A stretch of DNA of 64,000 nucleotides from Candidatus Xiphinematobacter sp. Idaho Grape (GCF_001318295.1 NZ_CP012665.1:682001-746000), one strand, 5' to 3'. Positions 1 to 11,304 are shown, numbered from the stretch's first letter. Numbers and translations: made by a program. Notes: generated from the letters alone by a model not told the origin.

Positions 1-121
1 AAAAGTCGAGCCCTCTCCATTCCATATCCATAAAGCCCGGCTGACATTGTAGAGCGCTATGACGCTGCCCAACAATTGACTGAGGTGAGTCACGGCTAAT
101 TTTTGCCAGGGTAAACTCCAT
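1..121 (-). CDS. Possible partial ORF running off the left edge, downstream of fumC
   Basis: An ATG at 119-121 (minus strand) opens a frame of about 40 codons that stays open to the edge of the window. It starts only 8 bases after the fumC stop codon, which is the spacing expected of a second gene in a fumC transcript. The visible N-terminus begins MEFTLAKISRDS and has a mixed, protein-like composition, but I do not recognise a family from this short piece. It could also be a chance open frame; the sequence left of the window would decide. Confidence 0.3.
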   Translation of the reverse strand, partial: MEFTLAKISRDSPQSIVGQRHSALQCQPGFMDMEWRGLDF

Positions 122-129
122 GGTACTTA

Positions 130-1536
130 TCAAGCGGCGGCATGAGTCATGTTCTCAGGGCGAACAATATTATCAAACTGTTCCCCGCTTAAATAGCCAA
201 GTGTCAAGGTAGCCTCGCGGAGGCTAAGATTTTCTTTGTGAGCTTTCCTGGCAATTTGGGCGGCTTTATCGTATCCAATGACGGGATTTAAGGCGGTGAC
301 TAGCATGAGAGAGGTTTGGACGTAAGCATCGATGCGTCCGTTGTTAGCCTCGATGCCAGAGGCACAGTAACTGCTGAAAGAGCTACCAGCATCCTTGAGC
401 AGTCTGACAGAGTTAAGAAAGTTGTGGATTATAACTGGTCTAAAGGCGTTGAGTTCAAAATTGCCCTGGCTACCGGCAATTCCAATGGCAGTATCGTTTC
501 CTAGTACTTCTACTGCTACCATGGTCAAAGCTTCGGACTGGGTGGGGTTTACTTTTCCTGGCATAATAGAGGAACCCGGTTCGTTTTCAGGGATGTTCAA
601 TTCACCGAGGCCGCAACGTGGACCAGATGCAAGCCAACGGACATCGTTGGCGATCTTCATGAGAGTGCAAGCAAGAGTTTTGAGGGCGCCGCTAGCAAAC
701 ACCAGCTCGTTATGGGCAGAAAGTGCAGCAAATTTGTTGGGAGCAGAAAAAAAGGGAAGTCCAGTAAGTACTGCAACATGGTGAGCGGCAATCTCCCCAA
801 AGAGAGGGTGAGAGTTTAGCCCAGTTCCTACGGCAGTACCTCCAATCGCTAAAGCATATAGACCGTGAAGCACGGCCTGCAACCGCTCTAAATCCGTCTC
901 AAGTAGAGCAACGTAACCAGAAAACTCTTGGCCTAGGGTTAAAGGAGTAGCATCTTGCAGGTGGGTACGCCCAATTTTAACAATACCTGAAAATTTCCTC
1001 TGCCTTTCAGCAAGTATGTCTCTTAACCTACGGACCATTGGAAGCAAGGCATTGTGTACCTGAGAGGCAGCCGCAATATTCATTGCAGTTGGAAAGACAT
1101 CATTAGAAGATTGCGACAGATTTACGTCATCATTGGGATGGATTGGTTTTTTGGAGCCAAGCACACCCCCGTCTATTTCAATGGCACGGTTAGAAACTAC
1201 TTCGTTTACATTCATATTGCTTTGCGTGCCACTCCCAGTTTGCCAAACCCGCAAGGGAAAATGACTGTTTAGCTCCCCGGAGATAATTTCGTTCGCTGCT
1301 TGGATGATGAGACAAGCCTTTTTCTCAGAAAGCTTTCCAAGCTCTCGATTGGCGAGAGCACAAGCTTTCTTGAGAATGCCTAAGGCCTTGATTAGTTCTT
1401 CGGGCTGAACCTCTTTGCCAATATTAAAGTGGATAAGTGAACGGGCGGTCTGCGCCCCATAGTAACGGTCAGTTGGAACGTTAATTTCCCCTATGCTGTC
1501 GGTTTCAGTACGATAGGCAGTGGTATTGTTAGACAT
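130..1536 (-). CDS. fumC: Class II fumarate hydratase
   Basis: Interconverts fumarate and malate in the cytosolic TCA cycle. The 468-residue length fits the iron-independent class II family. Visible family motifs are the [10 protein letters not shown] substrate-loop region, [10 protein letters not shown] with the catalytic histidine, and the signature [11 protein letters not shown] with the mobile serine loop. The frame extends 16 residues further upstream, but I chose the ATG at 1534-1536 because [16 protein letters not shown] matches the usual FumC N-terminus and the upstream residues do not. No clear Shine-Dalgarno sequence precedes it. It pairs functionally with the succinate dehydrogenase genes at 43.6-47.0 kb. 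A possible second gene follows 8 bases downstream. Confidence 0.97.
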   Translation of the reverse strand: MSNNTTAYRTETDSIGEINVPTDRYYGAQTARSLIHFNIGKEVQPEELIKALGILKKACALANRELGKLSEKKACLIIQAANEIISGELNSHFPLRVWQTGSGTQSNMNVNEVVSNRAIEIDGGVLGSKKPIHPNDDVNLSQSSNDVFPTAMNIAAASQVHNALLPMVRRLRDILAERQRKFSGIVKIGRTHLQDATPLTLGQEFSGYVALLETDLERLQAVLHGLYALAIGGTAVGTGLNSHPLFGEIAAHHVAVLTGLPFFSAPNKFAALSAHNELVFASGALKTLACTLMKIANDVRWLASGPRCGLGELNIPENEPGSSIMPGKVNPTQSEALTMVAVEVLGNDTAIGIAGSQGNFELNAFRPVIIHNFLNSVRLLKDAGSSFSSYCASGIEANNGRIDAYVQTSLMLVTALNPVIGYDKAAQIARKAHKENLSLREATLTLGYLSGEQFDNIVRPENMTHAAA

Positions 1537-2106
1537 AGCGATATTGAGAGAGATGACAATGCTCAGGCAGCTCCCTACCCACATGGTTATTCCCTGGGAG
1601 GAAACAGCCTTTTGGTAACGAATTGGAAGGTCGGCTCCTCAGAAGTAGCTGATCGACAGCGAGGGTATTATCATATCGACTGGAAAACAAGTCGAGACAC
1701 AATGTATCTCCTTCTTCCAGTGGAGTCTCCAATTGATTTGGAGCGTTTTGATCCAAAACACATATCTCGCCCTAACTAATAATAATAACCAAACTAAGTT
1801 CCTTGCTAAGGCTACTAATTGCATCTTGCACCACTAAGCTGGATGATATAGAGGGTGGAAACGATCAGATGCCGATAGTGTGGAGGAACTCAAACAGAAG
1901 ATGCGAGGTAAGAGGGGTCATTGGGTCTTCTCTAGGAGGTTTTCCAGGTCGGCGTGGGCTTTTCCACTTCCGCTCTCTTGGAGGCCTGTTTGACCTGTGT
2001 TGACTAGAAAGGATGCCAGCGGCAACACCATCCTTATAGGCGTTATCGTCCTAGGGCGGTTTGGTAATTGGGGCGCTTACTCGCCAGTGGGTGCCTGGTC
2101 AGAAAG
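1537..2106. other. Gene-poor gap between fumC and the YggS gene
   Basis: This 570 bp divergent gap holds only short open frames that overlap each other on both strands. One minus-strand frame of 75 codons (1529-1756) overlaps the start of fumC, and one plus-strand frame (TTG 1612 to stop 1779, ending ISRPN) has a fairly protein-like composition. Neither matches a family I know and they exclude one another, so I call neither. The promoters of fumC and the YggS gene should lie here, but I see no strong -35/-10 pair. Confidence 0.5.
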
Positions 2107-2796
2107 ATGCGAAGTGTTGCTCAGAAATTGATAGCAGTTAGGGAAAAACTGGTCCAAGCGGCCCGGAGGTCTAGAAGGAATCCGGACGAGATCACCCTGG
2201 TAGCTGTTTCTAAGACGCACCCAGCAGGCCAGGTTCAAGAGGCCGTCGACATCGGACAGCAAGTGTTTGGAGAGAGTTATCTCCAAGAGGCTTTGAAGAA
2301 AGCGTCTATGCTTCCTAGTTATCTCAATTGGCATTTAATTGGACATTTGCAGACCAATAAAATCCGAAGGGCACTAGGGTTGTTTAGTCTGATACACAGC
2401 GTGCACTCTCTAGCACTGGCCAGAAATATTGATAAGATAGCCAGAGAAAAGAATGTTCTCCCATGCCTCCTTTTGGAGGTTAATGTTTCCGGTGAAACAT
2501 CTAAATTTGGATTTACTCCAGCAGCCTTAGAAGCTTGCATGGAGGAACTGCTGGCTTTGCAATGCATCCAAATCAATGGACTAATGACCGTAGCGCCATA
2601 TGCTCAAGATCCGGAGGATTCTCGCTCTTTTTTTGCTCAACTTCGGGAATGCCGAGACCGCCTGGCCAGACAGACTGGCACACCACTAGGAGCACTCTCC
2701 ATGGGGATGAGCAGTGATTATCAGGTAGCAGTAGAGGAGGGAGCGACTTTAATCAGAGTAGGGAGTTCTATCTTCGGAAAGCGGCATACTCGTTAA
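2107..2796 (+). CDS. YggS/PLPHP family pyridoxal-phosphate homeostasis protein
   Basis: A 229-residue single-domain alanine-racemase-fold protein of the YggS/PROSC family, which binds pyridoxal 5'-phosphate without known catalysis and helps balance vitamin B6 and amino/keto acid pools. The PLP lysine lies in AVSKTHPAGQVQEA; further family blocks are FGESYLQEALKK, WHLIGHLQTNKIR, and the C-terminal SMGMSSDYQVAVEEG followed by IRVGSSIFGKR, which holds the phosphate. The ATG at 2107 was preferred over an upstream in-frame start at 2068 because MRSVAQKLIAVREKL is the normal N-terminal helix. It stands alone, followed by a 230 bp gap before secA. Confidence 0.93.
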   Translation: MRSVAQKLIAVREKLVQAARRSRRNPDEITLVAVSKTHPAGQVQEAVDIGQQVFGESYLQEALKKASMLPSYLNWHLIGHLQTNKIRRALGLFSLIHSVHSLALARNIDKIAREKNVLPCLLLEVNVSGETSKFGFTPAALEACMEELLALQCIQINGLMTVAPYAQDPEDSRSFFAQLRECRDRLARQTGTPLGALSMGMSSDYQVAVEEGATLIRVGSSIFGKRHTR

Positions 2797-2923
2797 GTCC
2801 CCTTTTACCAGTCTATTAATTCAACTATTGCTCAGCTCTCTTCTCTCTTTGAGTCTAGTCTCAAAACCGCCTAGCCGATAGTTTCGCTACTAGTTTTCTT
2901 TGCTTTTCTCAGGCAGATCTGTT

Positions 2924-2939
2924 TCGCCTCACGAGGCGA
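2924..2939 (+). terminator. Short GC-rich hairpin between yggS-like gene and secA
   Basis: TCGCCTC and GAGGCGA form a perfect inverted repeat with a very short loop, about 125 bases after the YggS stop and 88 bases before the secA start. Only a short T stretch (TTT) follows, so it is a weak candidate for an intrinsic terminator; a secA leader hairpin is the other possibility. Confidence 0.3.
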
Positions 2940-3026
2940 TTTCGCACTTCCTGTTTGCTTTTTCTTGAAATTGGACTTTGCGTGTCTGGCTATCTTGTTT
3001 AGCTAAGGTCGATTGTTGTCATTTTC

Positions 3027-6002
3027 ATGATTAGCCGGCTTTTAAAAATTCTAGGTTCTAGAAACCAGCGGGAGCTTCGTCGGATGCAGCCCCTCATTTT
3101 ACAATGTAATGAGGCTGAACGAAAACTACAACTTTGCTCAGATGAGGCACTAAGGGAAAAAACGACTACCTGGAAGGCACATTTTTCCGCGATTCAGTCT
3201 CCTCGTCACCTGGCAGCTGACCTAGAGTCTATTTTGCCAGAAGCCTTTGCGGTGGTAAAAAATGCAGCTCATCGCCTTTGTGGGCATTCCTTTACTGTCT
3301 GCGATCAACCAGTGACCTGGAATATGGTGCATTTTGACGTGCAGCTTTTAGGAGGAATTGTTCTTCACCGAGGACGCATTGCAGAAATGTCTACAGGAGA
3401 AGGAAAGACGCTGGTAGCCACGTTGCCAGTCTTCCTTAATGCATTGGCAGGACGTGGTGTTCACGTTGTCACTGTCAACGATTACCTAGCTAGGCGGGAT
3501 GCAGAATGGATGGGCCAGCTTTACCAATTTCTTGGATTAACTGTTGGCTGCATTCAGCACGACCAATCTCTGGAACTCCGGAGGCAACAATATATTCGAG
3601 ATATTACATACGGGACTAATAGTGAGTTCGGCTTTGACTATCTACGAGACAATGGAATGGCAACTAGCAGGGCAGAACAAGTACAACGAGGACACTATTA
3701 TGCCATCATAGATGAAGTAGATTCTATCTTGATTGATGAGGCACGTACTCCTCTCATTATTAGCGGTCCGGCTACCATTTCAACCCATCAGTATGATCAT
3801 CTCAACCCACTGGTGGAACAACTGGTACGGAAGCAAACCATGCTTTGTAATCACTTAGTTTCTGAGGCTAAAGCAGCCGTGGAAATCAAGCATTTCGAAG
3901 AAGCTGGTAGAATTCTCTTCAAAGTAAAGCTAGGACAACCTCGTAACAAGGGGCTTTTGAGGATGATGGAAAGTCCAGAACTACGGCGTGTGGTTGAGAA
4001 AGCGGAACTTTCCTTTTATCAGGACACAGACGGCAAGAAACGCCTAATTGAACTGAAAGAAGAACTCCTTTTTACTATCGATGAGCAGCAACACGATGCA
4101 GACTTAACGGAGAAAGGACGCAACTTTCTTGACCCAAATGACGGCGATGCCTTCATGTTACCCGATCTGTTGACGGAATTTGCGGACATCGACGGTAACC
4201 ATCAACTAGATGAATCAGAAAAAGCCAACAAAAAGGCTCAGTGCCAACTTTACTGCAACGTCCAAGCCGAGCGGATCCATAATATTTCCCAACTACTCAA
4301 AGCGTACTGTCTCTACGAAAAGGATGTTGAGTACGTGGTCGAAGAAAATAAAATCGTTATCGTTGACACATTTACCGGACGCAAGATGCCTGGTCGTCGA
4401 TGGAGTGATGGGTTACATCAGGCAGTAGAAGCAAAGGAAGGAGTTCAGATTGACCGAGAGACACAGACCTTAGCCGCTATTACTATCCAAAATTACTTCC
4501 GTTTGTATGAAAAGTTGTCTGGCATGACTGGTACAGGAGAAACGGAAGCCAATGAGTTCCACGATATCTACCAGCTGGACGTGATAGTTATCCCTCCCAA
4601 CTGTCCTGTACAACGGAGGGATTTAAATGACCGTATCTATAAAACACGTCGTGAGAAATATAGTGCCGTAGTTGAGGAGATTAGAAGCGCTCACAAGCGG
4701 AAGCAGCCTGTCCTTGTTGGCACAGCGAGTGTGGAAGCTTCTGAATTAGTGAGTCGCATGTTAAAGCGGGAGGGGATCCCGCATACTGTGTTAAACGCAA
4801 AATATCATAGGCAGGAGGCGGAAATTATTGGTCATGCGGGAACAGCTGGGGCAGTAACGATTTCCACGAATATGGCTGGGCGAGGAACAGATATCAAACT
4901 TGGCCGGGGAGTAGGCAGTCTGGGTGGTCTGTATGTCATTGGTACAGAACGTCATGAATCCCGTCGAATTGACCGGCAGCTGCGAGGTCGTTGTGCTCGG
5001 CAAGGAGATCCTGGTATGTCCAGATTTTATGTGAGTTTTGAAGATGACCTCATGCGCAATTTCGGAGCTAGCGAGCGCATGACAAAAATGATGGAAACTT
5101 TCGGCATGAGGGAGGGAGAGGAGCTAGAACATCCCCTGCTAAACAAAAGTGTAGAAACTGCACAGAAACGTGTAGAACAACGCAACTATCTGATTCGACG
5201 CCGCACGCTAGAATTTGATGACGTGATGAACCAACAAAGAGAGATAGTTTACAGCCGTCGTAACGAAATTATGGATGCAGAGGATTTGCGTGCAATGATT
5301 TTCGAGATGATGAGCGAAGTAGTGTCGAAGAAAGCGGGGGAATTTGCAGCAACAACAGAGGATGCTGACATCTGTGGCCTTCTTAACTGGATTCACACAA
5401 CATTTTCGCTCGGCTTATCTGTAGAAGAGGCAAACTTCTCCTCTCGGTCTTTTGAAGAAAACAGTGTGTGTCTAGCAAAACGCGTTTGTGATGCTTATGA
5501 ATGTCAAACGATGACAGAAGATCCTCTGGAGATGAGAGAGTTGGAGCGTCGTATTATGCTCAGTACGGTGGATCATCTTTGGCAGGAGCACCTATATGCC
5601 CTGGATGGACTCCGAGAGGCAGTATACCTCCGTGCGTTTGGACAAAAGGACCCATTAGTTGAATATAAGAATGATGCCTACACCATGTTTGTGGAGATGA
5701 TGGACGCCGCTAAGGTGGAGATCTTGGTTAATCTCTTTCGGAACTGCTTTGTTCGTCCCTCTACGGGACCCCTTTTGTCTCGTAGAGACCTGATAGAGAG
5801 AGCTGCATTTGTCAGTTCTCCAGTTTTTTCCTTATCCACCTCATCAGTGTCTCAGGACGGAGAGCAATTCCCTTTTTACGGAGAAGGAGGCACACACAAG
5901 GTAGGGAGAAATCATCCCTGCCCTTGTGGGAGTGGTAAAAAGTTTAAAAACTGCTGCGGACGTCAAAGTTCCTTTTCAAATGAAGGGCAGAACTGTGTCT
6001 AG
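3027..6002 (+). CDS. secA: Preprotein translocase ATPase SecA
   Basis: Motor ATPase that drives unfolded preproteins through SecYEG at the inner membrane. At 991 residues it is longer than E. coli SecA (901). Walker A is STGEGKT at 122-128, the Walker B region IIDEVDSILIDEART is near 227-241, and YGTNSEFGFDYLRDN, MTGTGETEA, TNMAGRGTDIKLG and the arginine-rich RRIDRQLRGRCARQGD follow in order. The C-terminus carries the zinc-binding SEC-C motif HPCPCGSGKKFKNCC, which contacts SecB or lipids. An insert of roughly 130 residues between the first nucleotide-binding domain and the crosslinking domain holds an EF-hand-like loop at 387-398 (see findings). No Shine-Dalgarno precedes the ATG. Confidence 0.98.
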   Translation: MISRLLKILGSRNQRELRRMQPLILQCNEAERKLQLCSDEALREKTTTWKAHFSAIQSPRHLAADLESILPEAFAVVKNAAHRLCGHSFTVCDQPVTWNMVHFDVQLLGGIVLHRGRIAEMSTGEGKTLVATLPVFLNALAGRGVHVVTVNDYLARRDAEWMGQLYQFLGLTVGCIQHDQSLELRRQQYIRDITYGTNSEFGFDYLRDNGMATSRAEQVQRGHYYAIIDEVDSILIDEARTPLIISGPATISTHQYDHLNPLVEQLVRKQTMLCNHLVSEAKAAVEIKHFEEAGRILFKVKLGQPRNKGLLRMMESPELRRVVEKAELSFYQDTDGKKRLIELKEELLFTIDEQQHDADLTEKGRNFLDPNDGDAFMLPDLLTEFADIDGNHQLDESEKANKKAQCQLYCNVQAERIHNISQLLKAYCLYEKDVEYVVEENKIVIVDTFTGRKMPGRRWSDGLHQAVEAKEGVQIDRETQTLAAITIQNYFRLYEKLSGMTGTGETEANEFHDIYQLDVIVIPPNCPVQRRDLNDRIYKTRREKYSAVVEEIRSAHKRKQPVLVGTASVEASELVSRMLKREGIPHTVLNAKYHRQEAEIIGHAGTAGAVTISTNMAGRGTDIKLGRGVGSLGGLYVIGTERHESRRIDRQLRGRCARQGDPGMSRFYVSFEDDLMRNFGASERMTKMMETFGMREGEELEHPLLNKSVETAQKRVEQRNYLIRRRTLEFDDVMNQQREIVYSRRNEIMDAEDLRAMIFEMMSEVVSKKAGEFAATTEDADICGLLNWIHTTFSLGLSVEEANFSSRSFEENSVCLAKRVCDAYECQTMTEDPLEMRELERRIMLSTVDHLWQEHLYALDGLREAVYLRAFGQKDPLVEYKNDAYTMFVEMMDAAKVEILVNLFRNCFVRPSTGPLLSRRDLIERAAFVSSPVFSLSTSSVSQDGEQFPFYGEGGTHKVGRNHPCPCGSGKKFKNCCGRQSSFSNEGQNCV

Positions 6003-7572
<1,570 letters not shown>

Positions 7573-7573
<1 letters not shown>

Positions 7574-8280
7574 TGAATAATGAAAAAGTTCCTACACACA
7601 TTGCTATCATTATGGATGGCAATGGGCGTTGGGCAGAGCAGCGGGGGTTTCCACGCCTGTCGGGCCATCAAGCTGGGGCAGATTCTATCCGGGAGTGCAT
7701 AGAAGTCTGTGGGAAGATAGGGGTCCAATACCTAACTTTATATGCATTTTCGTCTGAAAATTGGAAACGACCTTCTGCAGAAGTGAAAGGATTAATGGAT
7801 CTGCTAGAGCGCTTTCTTCGGGAAAGCATTGAAGAAATGATCCATCAGGAAGTCCGTTTATGTGCCATTGGGCGTTTACAAGATTTACCGATTACCTGTC
7901 GGCATCTTCTAGAAAAAGCAAGAGAACGCACTGCTTCTAACCGCGGCATTACACTAGTCCTTGCTTTGAACTACAGCAGTCGAATAGAAATCGTTGATGC
8001 GGCCAGACGTATTGTACAAGCCGTACAAGATGGAAAAGTGGATATGGATCAAATTGATGATCGGCTATTTGGGAATTACCTGTACACTCAGGGTATACCT
8101 GACCCCGATCTTTTGATCCGGACTTCCGGGGAAATCCGGCTTTCCAATTTCCTTCTTTGGCAGTCTAGCTATACGGAGATTTATGTGACATCGAAACTGT
8201 GGCCGGATTTTCGGGCCGCAGACTTGCAAGAGGCTCTGAATGACTACGGTCGTCGTCGTCGTCGCTATGGAAAGCTATAA
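7573..8280 (+). CDS. uppS: Isoprenyl transferase (undecaprenyl diphosphate synthase)
   Basis: Cis-prenyltransferase that builds the C55 lipid carrier needed for peptidoglycan and LPS. The 235-residue protein has the catalytic aspartate in IIMDGNGRWA (Asp15), the GHQAG block, YLTLYAFSSENWKRP, and the C-terminal pair DPDLLIRTSGEIRLSNFLLWQ and YTEIYV that bind Mg-pyrophosphate. It overlaps purA by one base. It links the isoprenoid route (ispD at 28.2 kb) to envelope synthesis. The tail RRRRRYGKL is basic, as usual. Confidence 0.97.
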
Positions 8281-8876
8281 CAGTTCAGTTGCTGGTAAAC
8301 AGAGAACAGCAAGTTTTGGCTCTTTAAGTGTCGTGATGCGGGCTCTAGTGTAGAAATTGCTGACGGTTATATTGAGTAAAGTGCCCACTGTCAGCTTAAT
8401 TTATAGCCACCAGTTGCCAGCTCAAGCATACCCTAGCAATGCGTTGCTAGGGCCCGTGTAGCACTTCTCAAAACTTAATGACGACGAGATGCAACCTGTG
8501 AGCAGGAAGGTTTCTTTCCGTGCTGAATAGCGTAAACTTCCAGAGCCAGCCCAGAGCCTAGCAAAAGGGGATAGATAAAAGCGGAGTGCACCTATATTGT
8601 TGATACTGTGCAGGTATATAAGCGCACCCATCGGATCCTAGCAAATCTCCTGAGCAGGGATGATGGCACGAGAATGGAGGAAGCGCATTATAATCTTCCT
8701 TCTGGGTATTTGAGATTGCAGATAAGCTAGATGACAGTTAGAATCCTGCTATGGCGGTAGGAGAGGAAAAGCATGGCTGTTCGGGTGCTCGCAGGGGGCG
8801 TCTCCTTGCTTGATGCTTGGAAATCTAAAGTCCGGGGTAGCCGTCCTTGGGCCGTCTTGGCGAGACGTTCAGGATA
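8281..8876. other. Gap between uppS and the SurA-like gene
   Basis: Nearly 600 bp with no recognisable gene. A minus-strand frame of 69 codons is unconvincing. The one structured element is a perfect 9-bp hairpin at 8431-8452, listed separately. Confidence 0.5.
8431..8452. repeat. Perfect 9-bp inverted repeat (hairpin) in intergenic DNA
   Basis: CCCTAGCAA and TTGCTAGGG flank a four-base loop TGCG. The stem is perfect, about 150 bases beyond the uppS stop. No T-run follows on either strand, so it is not a standard intrinsic terminator; it could be an RNA-end stabiliser, an operator or a relic of a mobile repeat. Confidence 0.5.
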
Positions 8877-9869
8877 ATGTACAAGTTAACAGTTGTTCTT
8901 TTATGCACCCTTGCTGTGGCTCCTATAGCTCCCGCGTGGGTCTGGGGTTCTTCTGAGGGATTCTTGGATGGAGTTGCTGCTGTCGTCAATAGTAGCGTGG
9001 TCACGGTTTCAGAGGTCCGGGAAGCTATGCATAATAGGAAGCAGGCGGCGCTGGAGGACTGGAATGGAGTTGAACGCCAGGAAAAATTACAAGGCTTAAA
9101 AAACTTGGTGATTAGGGAGCTAGTCGACCGTCAGCTCATACTCCAAGAGTTCCGAAAACGTGAGTTTGCTATACCTTCTGGCGTAGTAGAGGGACAAATA
9201 CGGAAGATTGTCTGTGAGAACTTCGACGGGGATCGGACAGCGCTTGTCCGAGTCCTATGGTCCCAATGCTGTACGCTGAGCCAGCTCGAAGAAACAGAAA
9301 TGGACAGAATGGCCATTCTGGCGATGCGTCAGGAAAACGTAAAAGATGATTTTGTTATCTCGCCCAGGCAAATTTGGCAGTATTTCAGAAAAAATAGGCG
9401 CTTGTATACTACTCCAGAGCGGGTAAAGCTGCGGATGATCGTTCTGCGTGAAGGCGACAGTAGCAATGATCTTACAGTGAATAGAGGAAACAGGAGGGCT
9501 ATAGCTGAAGAGATCCGCGCTAAACTGCTCAGTGGAGAGAAATTTGACCGTATGGCGCGTGTATACTCTGAAGATGCTTCTACCAAGAACTCCGGGGGGG
9601 ATTGGGGCTGGATTGAGCGGACAACCCTAAATGCAGATCTTTCCGACTTAGCGTTTTCCATGAGACCTGGAGAGATTAGCCCTGTTACCTCCATTGGGGG
9701 CGCCCATTACATCCTGTTTGTAGAGGCTCATAAGCATGCCTTAGTAAAAGGAATCGAAGAAGTTCGCGACGAAATTGAACGCTATCTCATCCGCCAGCAA
9801 CGTTTCAAAATTCAGGAGCGTTGGTTGAAGGGACTGCGGAAAAGGGCTTACATCAAAATTCTATCTTGA
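8877..9869 (+). CDS. SurA-like periplasmic peptidyl-prolyl isomerase/chaperone
   Basis: A 330-residue exported protein with a Sec signal peptide (MYKLTVVLLCTLAVAPIAPAW, residues 1-21), an N-terminal SurA-type chaperone helix region (VNSSVVTVSEVREAM and following), and one C-terminal parvulin domain with FDRMARVYSEDASTKNSGGDWGW and the LAFSMRPGEIS helix. SurA proteins escort outer membrane proteins through the periplasm. E. coli SurA has two parvulin domains; only one is seen here, so it may be closer to PrsA/PpiC-type proteins. The ATG at 8877 was chosen because it gives a clean signal peptide; an upstream in-frame start at 8847 adds ten residues. AGGA lies just upstream of the ATG. Confidence 0.88.
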   Translation: MYKLTVVLLCTLAVAPIAPAWVWGSSEGFLDGVAAVVNSSVVTVSEVREAMHNRKQAALEDWNGVERQEKLQGLKNLVIRELVDRQLILQEFRKREFAIPSGVVEGQIRKIVCENFDGDRTALVRVLWSQCCTLSQLEETEMDRMAILAMRQENVKDDFVISPRQIWQYFRKNRRLYTTPERVKLRMIVLREGDSSNDLTVNRGNRRAIAEEIRAKLLSGEKFDRMARVYSEDASTKNSGGDWGWIERTTLNADLSDLAFSMRPGEISPVTSIGGAHYILFVEAHKHALVKGIEEVRDEIERYLIRQQRFKIQERWLKGLRKRAYIKILS

Positions 9870-10321
9870 TAAGTATTTTTCCGCCAATGGTTGTGATCTT
9901 CTCTGGTGTAGCTTTGGAAGCGTCCTGTAAGGCTCGCATTTATCAATGGTGGAACAGCTAGAAGGTTCTGTGGCTTTCTTCTAGTGTCATTGGAAGGTTC
10001 TTAAGGTCCCCTCGGGAGGAGTCTCAAGGAAACTTATCCGGTTGCTTTGCTTCAGCTGCTCTAGTTGGGCTTAGACGCGAGGCAGTAATGTCTATCAAAA
10101 AAGGAATGGAGACGCAGTGGGTCCCTTGTAGTTCCTTCAGATAAAGGCTTCATTGTACAGAGAAGGAGGCATTCGACGCCGATGCTATTCCCACGATGGG
10201 ATGATAGGACTGTCCCACTCTCAAATGCCTAATTTTTCTTGATCGATGATGTAGTCACAGTCCGGTTCGTTTTTGCGTTGAATAATCACTGCGGGAGAAG
10301 CAAGGTCTACTTTACGGATGC
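9870..10321. other. Gap upstream of the tRNA gene
   Basis: About 450 bp. Apart from the short minus-strand open frame next to the tRNA (listed separately) I see no gene, repeat or terminator. Confidence 0.4.
10221..10320 (-). pseudogene. Possible C-terminal gene remnant beside the tRNA
   Basis: The minus strand between the tRNA and a TGA at 10221-10223 encodes a strikingly protein-like stretch ending IIQRKNEPDCDYII then DQEKLGI. The frame stays open into the tRNA gene, where it meets a stop, and has no ATG; a GTG would give only 22 residues. I read it as the preserved tail of a decayed gene or a very short real gene. I cannot name the family. Confidence 0.25.
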
Positions 10322-10393
10322 AGGGGCGTAGCTCAATGGCAGAGCAGGCGGCTCATAACTGCTTGGTTCCCGGTTCGAGTCCGGGCGCCCCTA
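10322..10393 (+). tRNA. tRNA with CAU anticodon (elongator Met, or Ile2)
   Basis: The sequence folds into a full cloverleaf: acceptor AGGGGCG with CGCCCCT, D stem GCTC/GAGC, anticodon stem GGCGG/CTGCT with two G-U pairs, loop CTCATAA giving anticodon CAU, and T arm CCCGG-TTCGAGT-CCGGG. The discriminator base is A and no CCA is encoded. The first pair is A1-U72, so it is not a usual bacterial initiator tRNA (C1-A72 mismatch). CAU is read as Met, or as Ile when lysidinylated by TilS (a tilS gene lies at 22.4 kb); the anticodon arm resembles that of Ile2, so the identity stays open. Confidence 0.9.
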
Positions 10394-11304
10394 ACCTAGA
10401 ACTATCTTTAGTGATCCGAAATGAATGGGCTGCTAGCAAATCCGTCTAAGACGCGGTTCCTGTCAAGAAGGGATTTTAGAATCTGGTAGGAGAACAGAGA
10501 CTCTTCGCATTTTATGTCACAAGAACGCTGGAGCCATCTCCAGTCTGCTCTACATATGAGAATGGGGGAACTAATATGAGTCCAACTTTCCTGCCAACTG
10601 GCCTAGTACCTAATGCTTTTAGTGCTTTTTTGGCCAAATCAGCATAGAAAGCTTGGTTCCAATGGAACCCTCTACGTTAGAAGGTCCATAGATATAGGAA
10701 AATAGGGTGTTGGGATTGGGAGGTTGAGCTTATACTGAATTCCGGACTGGGATGGCCGACTGCAAAAAGACTGGAAAATGTCTAGCTAATTTTCCTCTAG
10801 CTGAGGAGCAGTTCCACTGCATCTTTCGACCCCTCGTGCTTCCTCCTCCATAGGGCCCTTGTTCCAAGGGGAACACAACTTTAACTTTTCTTGCCAATTC
10901 AGGTGTTCATATGCTGCTTGCAAGGCTATAATCCTACTATTGCTAAGCGAGCTGAAAGCCTAATCAGGCTTGCAAAAAAGTCTTGGGGAGTGGAAGAAAC
11001 CTTCAACATTCATGCTAGATCCTTCTAAGTCGGTAAGAAATGTACGCTAAGCTTTTTGAAATATCCTGGGTTCTCCACACTGGCGGGGTAAGGGGTTATC
11101 TATTGACTCATCTCTAAAAAATTAGAGAGTCACAGAAGGACGGGTGCTTAGTGAGGGCACACCCCTGACAACAAATCCTAGGCTGCATCCACACTTTGCT
11201 ACCTCTAACCTCACACAGCTGACCGGCGGGGCTCACGGGGCTCCCCCCCCCCTTCCACGAGGGACATGTTTCTCACATGGAACATACGAAAATAAGGCAC
11301 CATT
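10394..11304. other. Long gap after the tRNA gene
   Basis: About 910 bp without a recognisable gene on either strand; frames are short and contain many stops. It ends in a run of ten C residues at 11243-11252. It reads like decayed coding DNA of unknown origin. Confidence 0.45.

Noticed and set aside
1529-1824. Overlapping small frames on both strands upstream of fumC
   Set aside because: They exclude one another and match nothing; one overlaps fumC.
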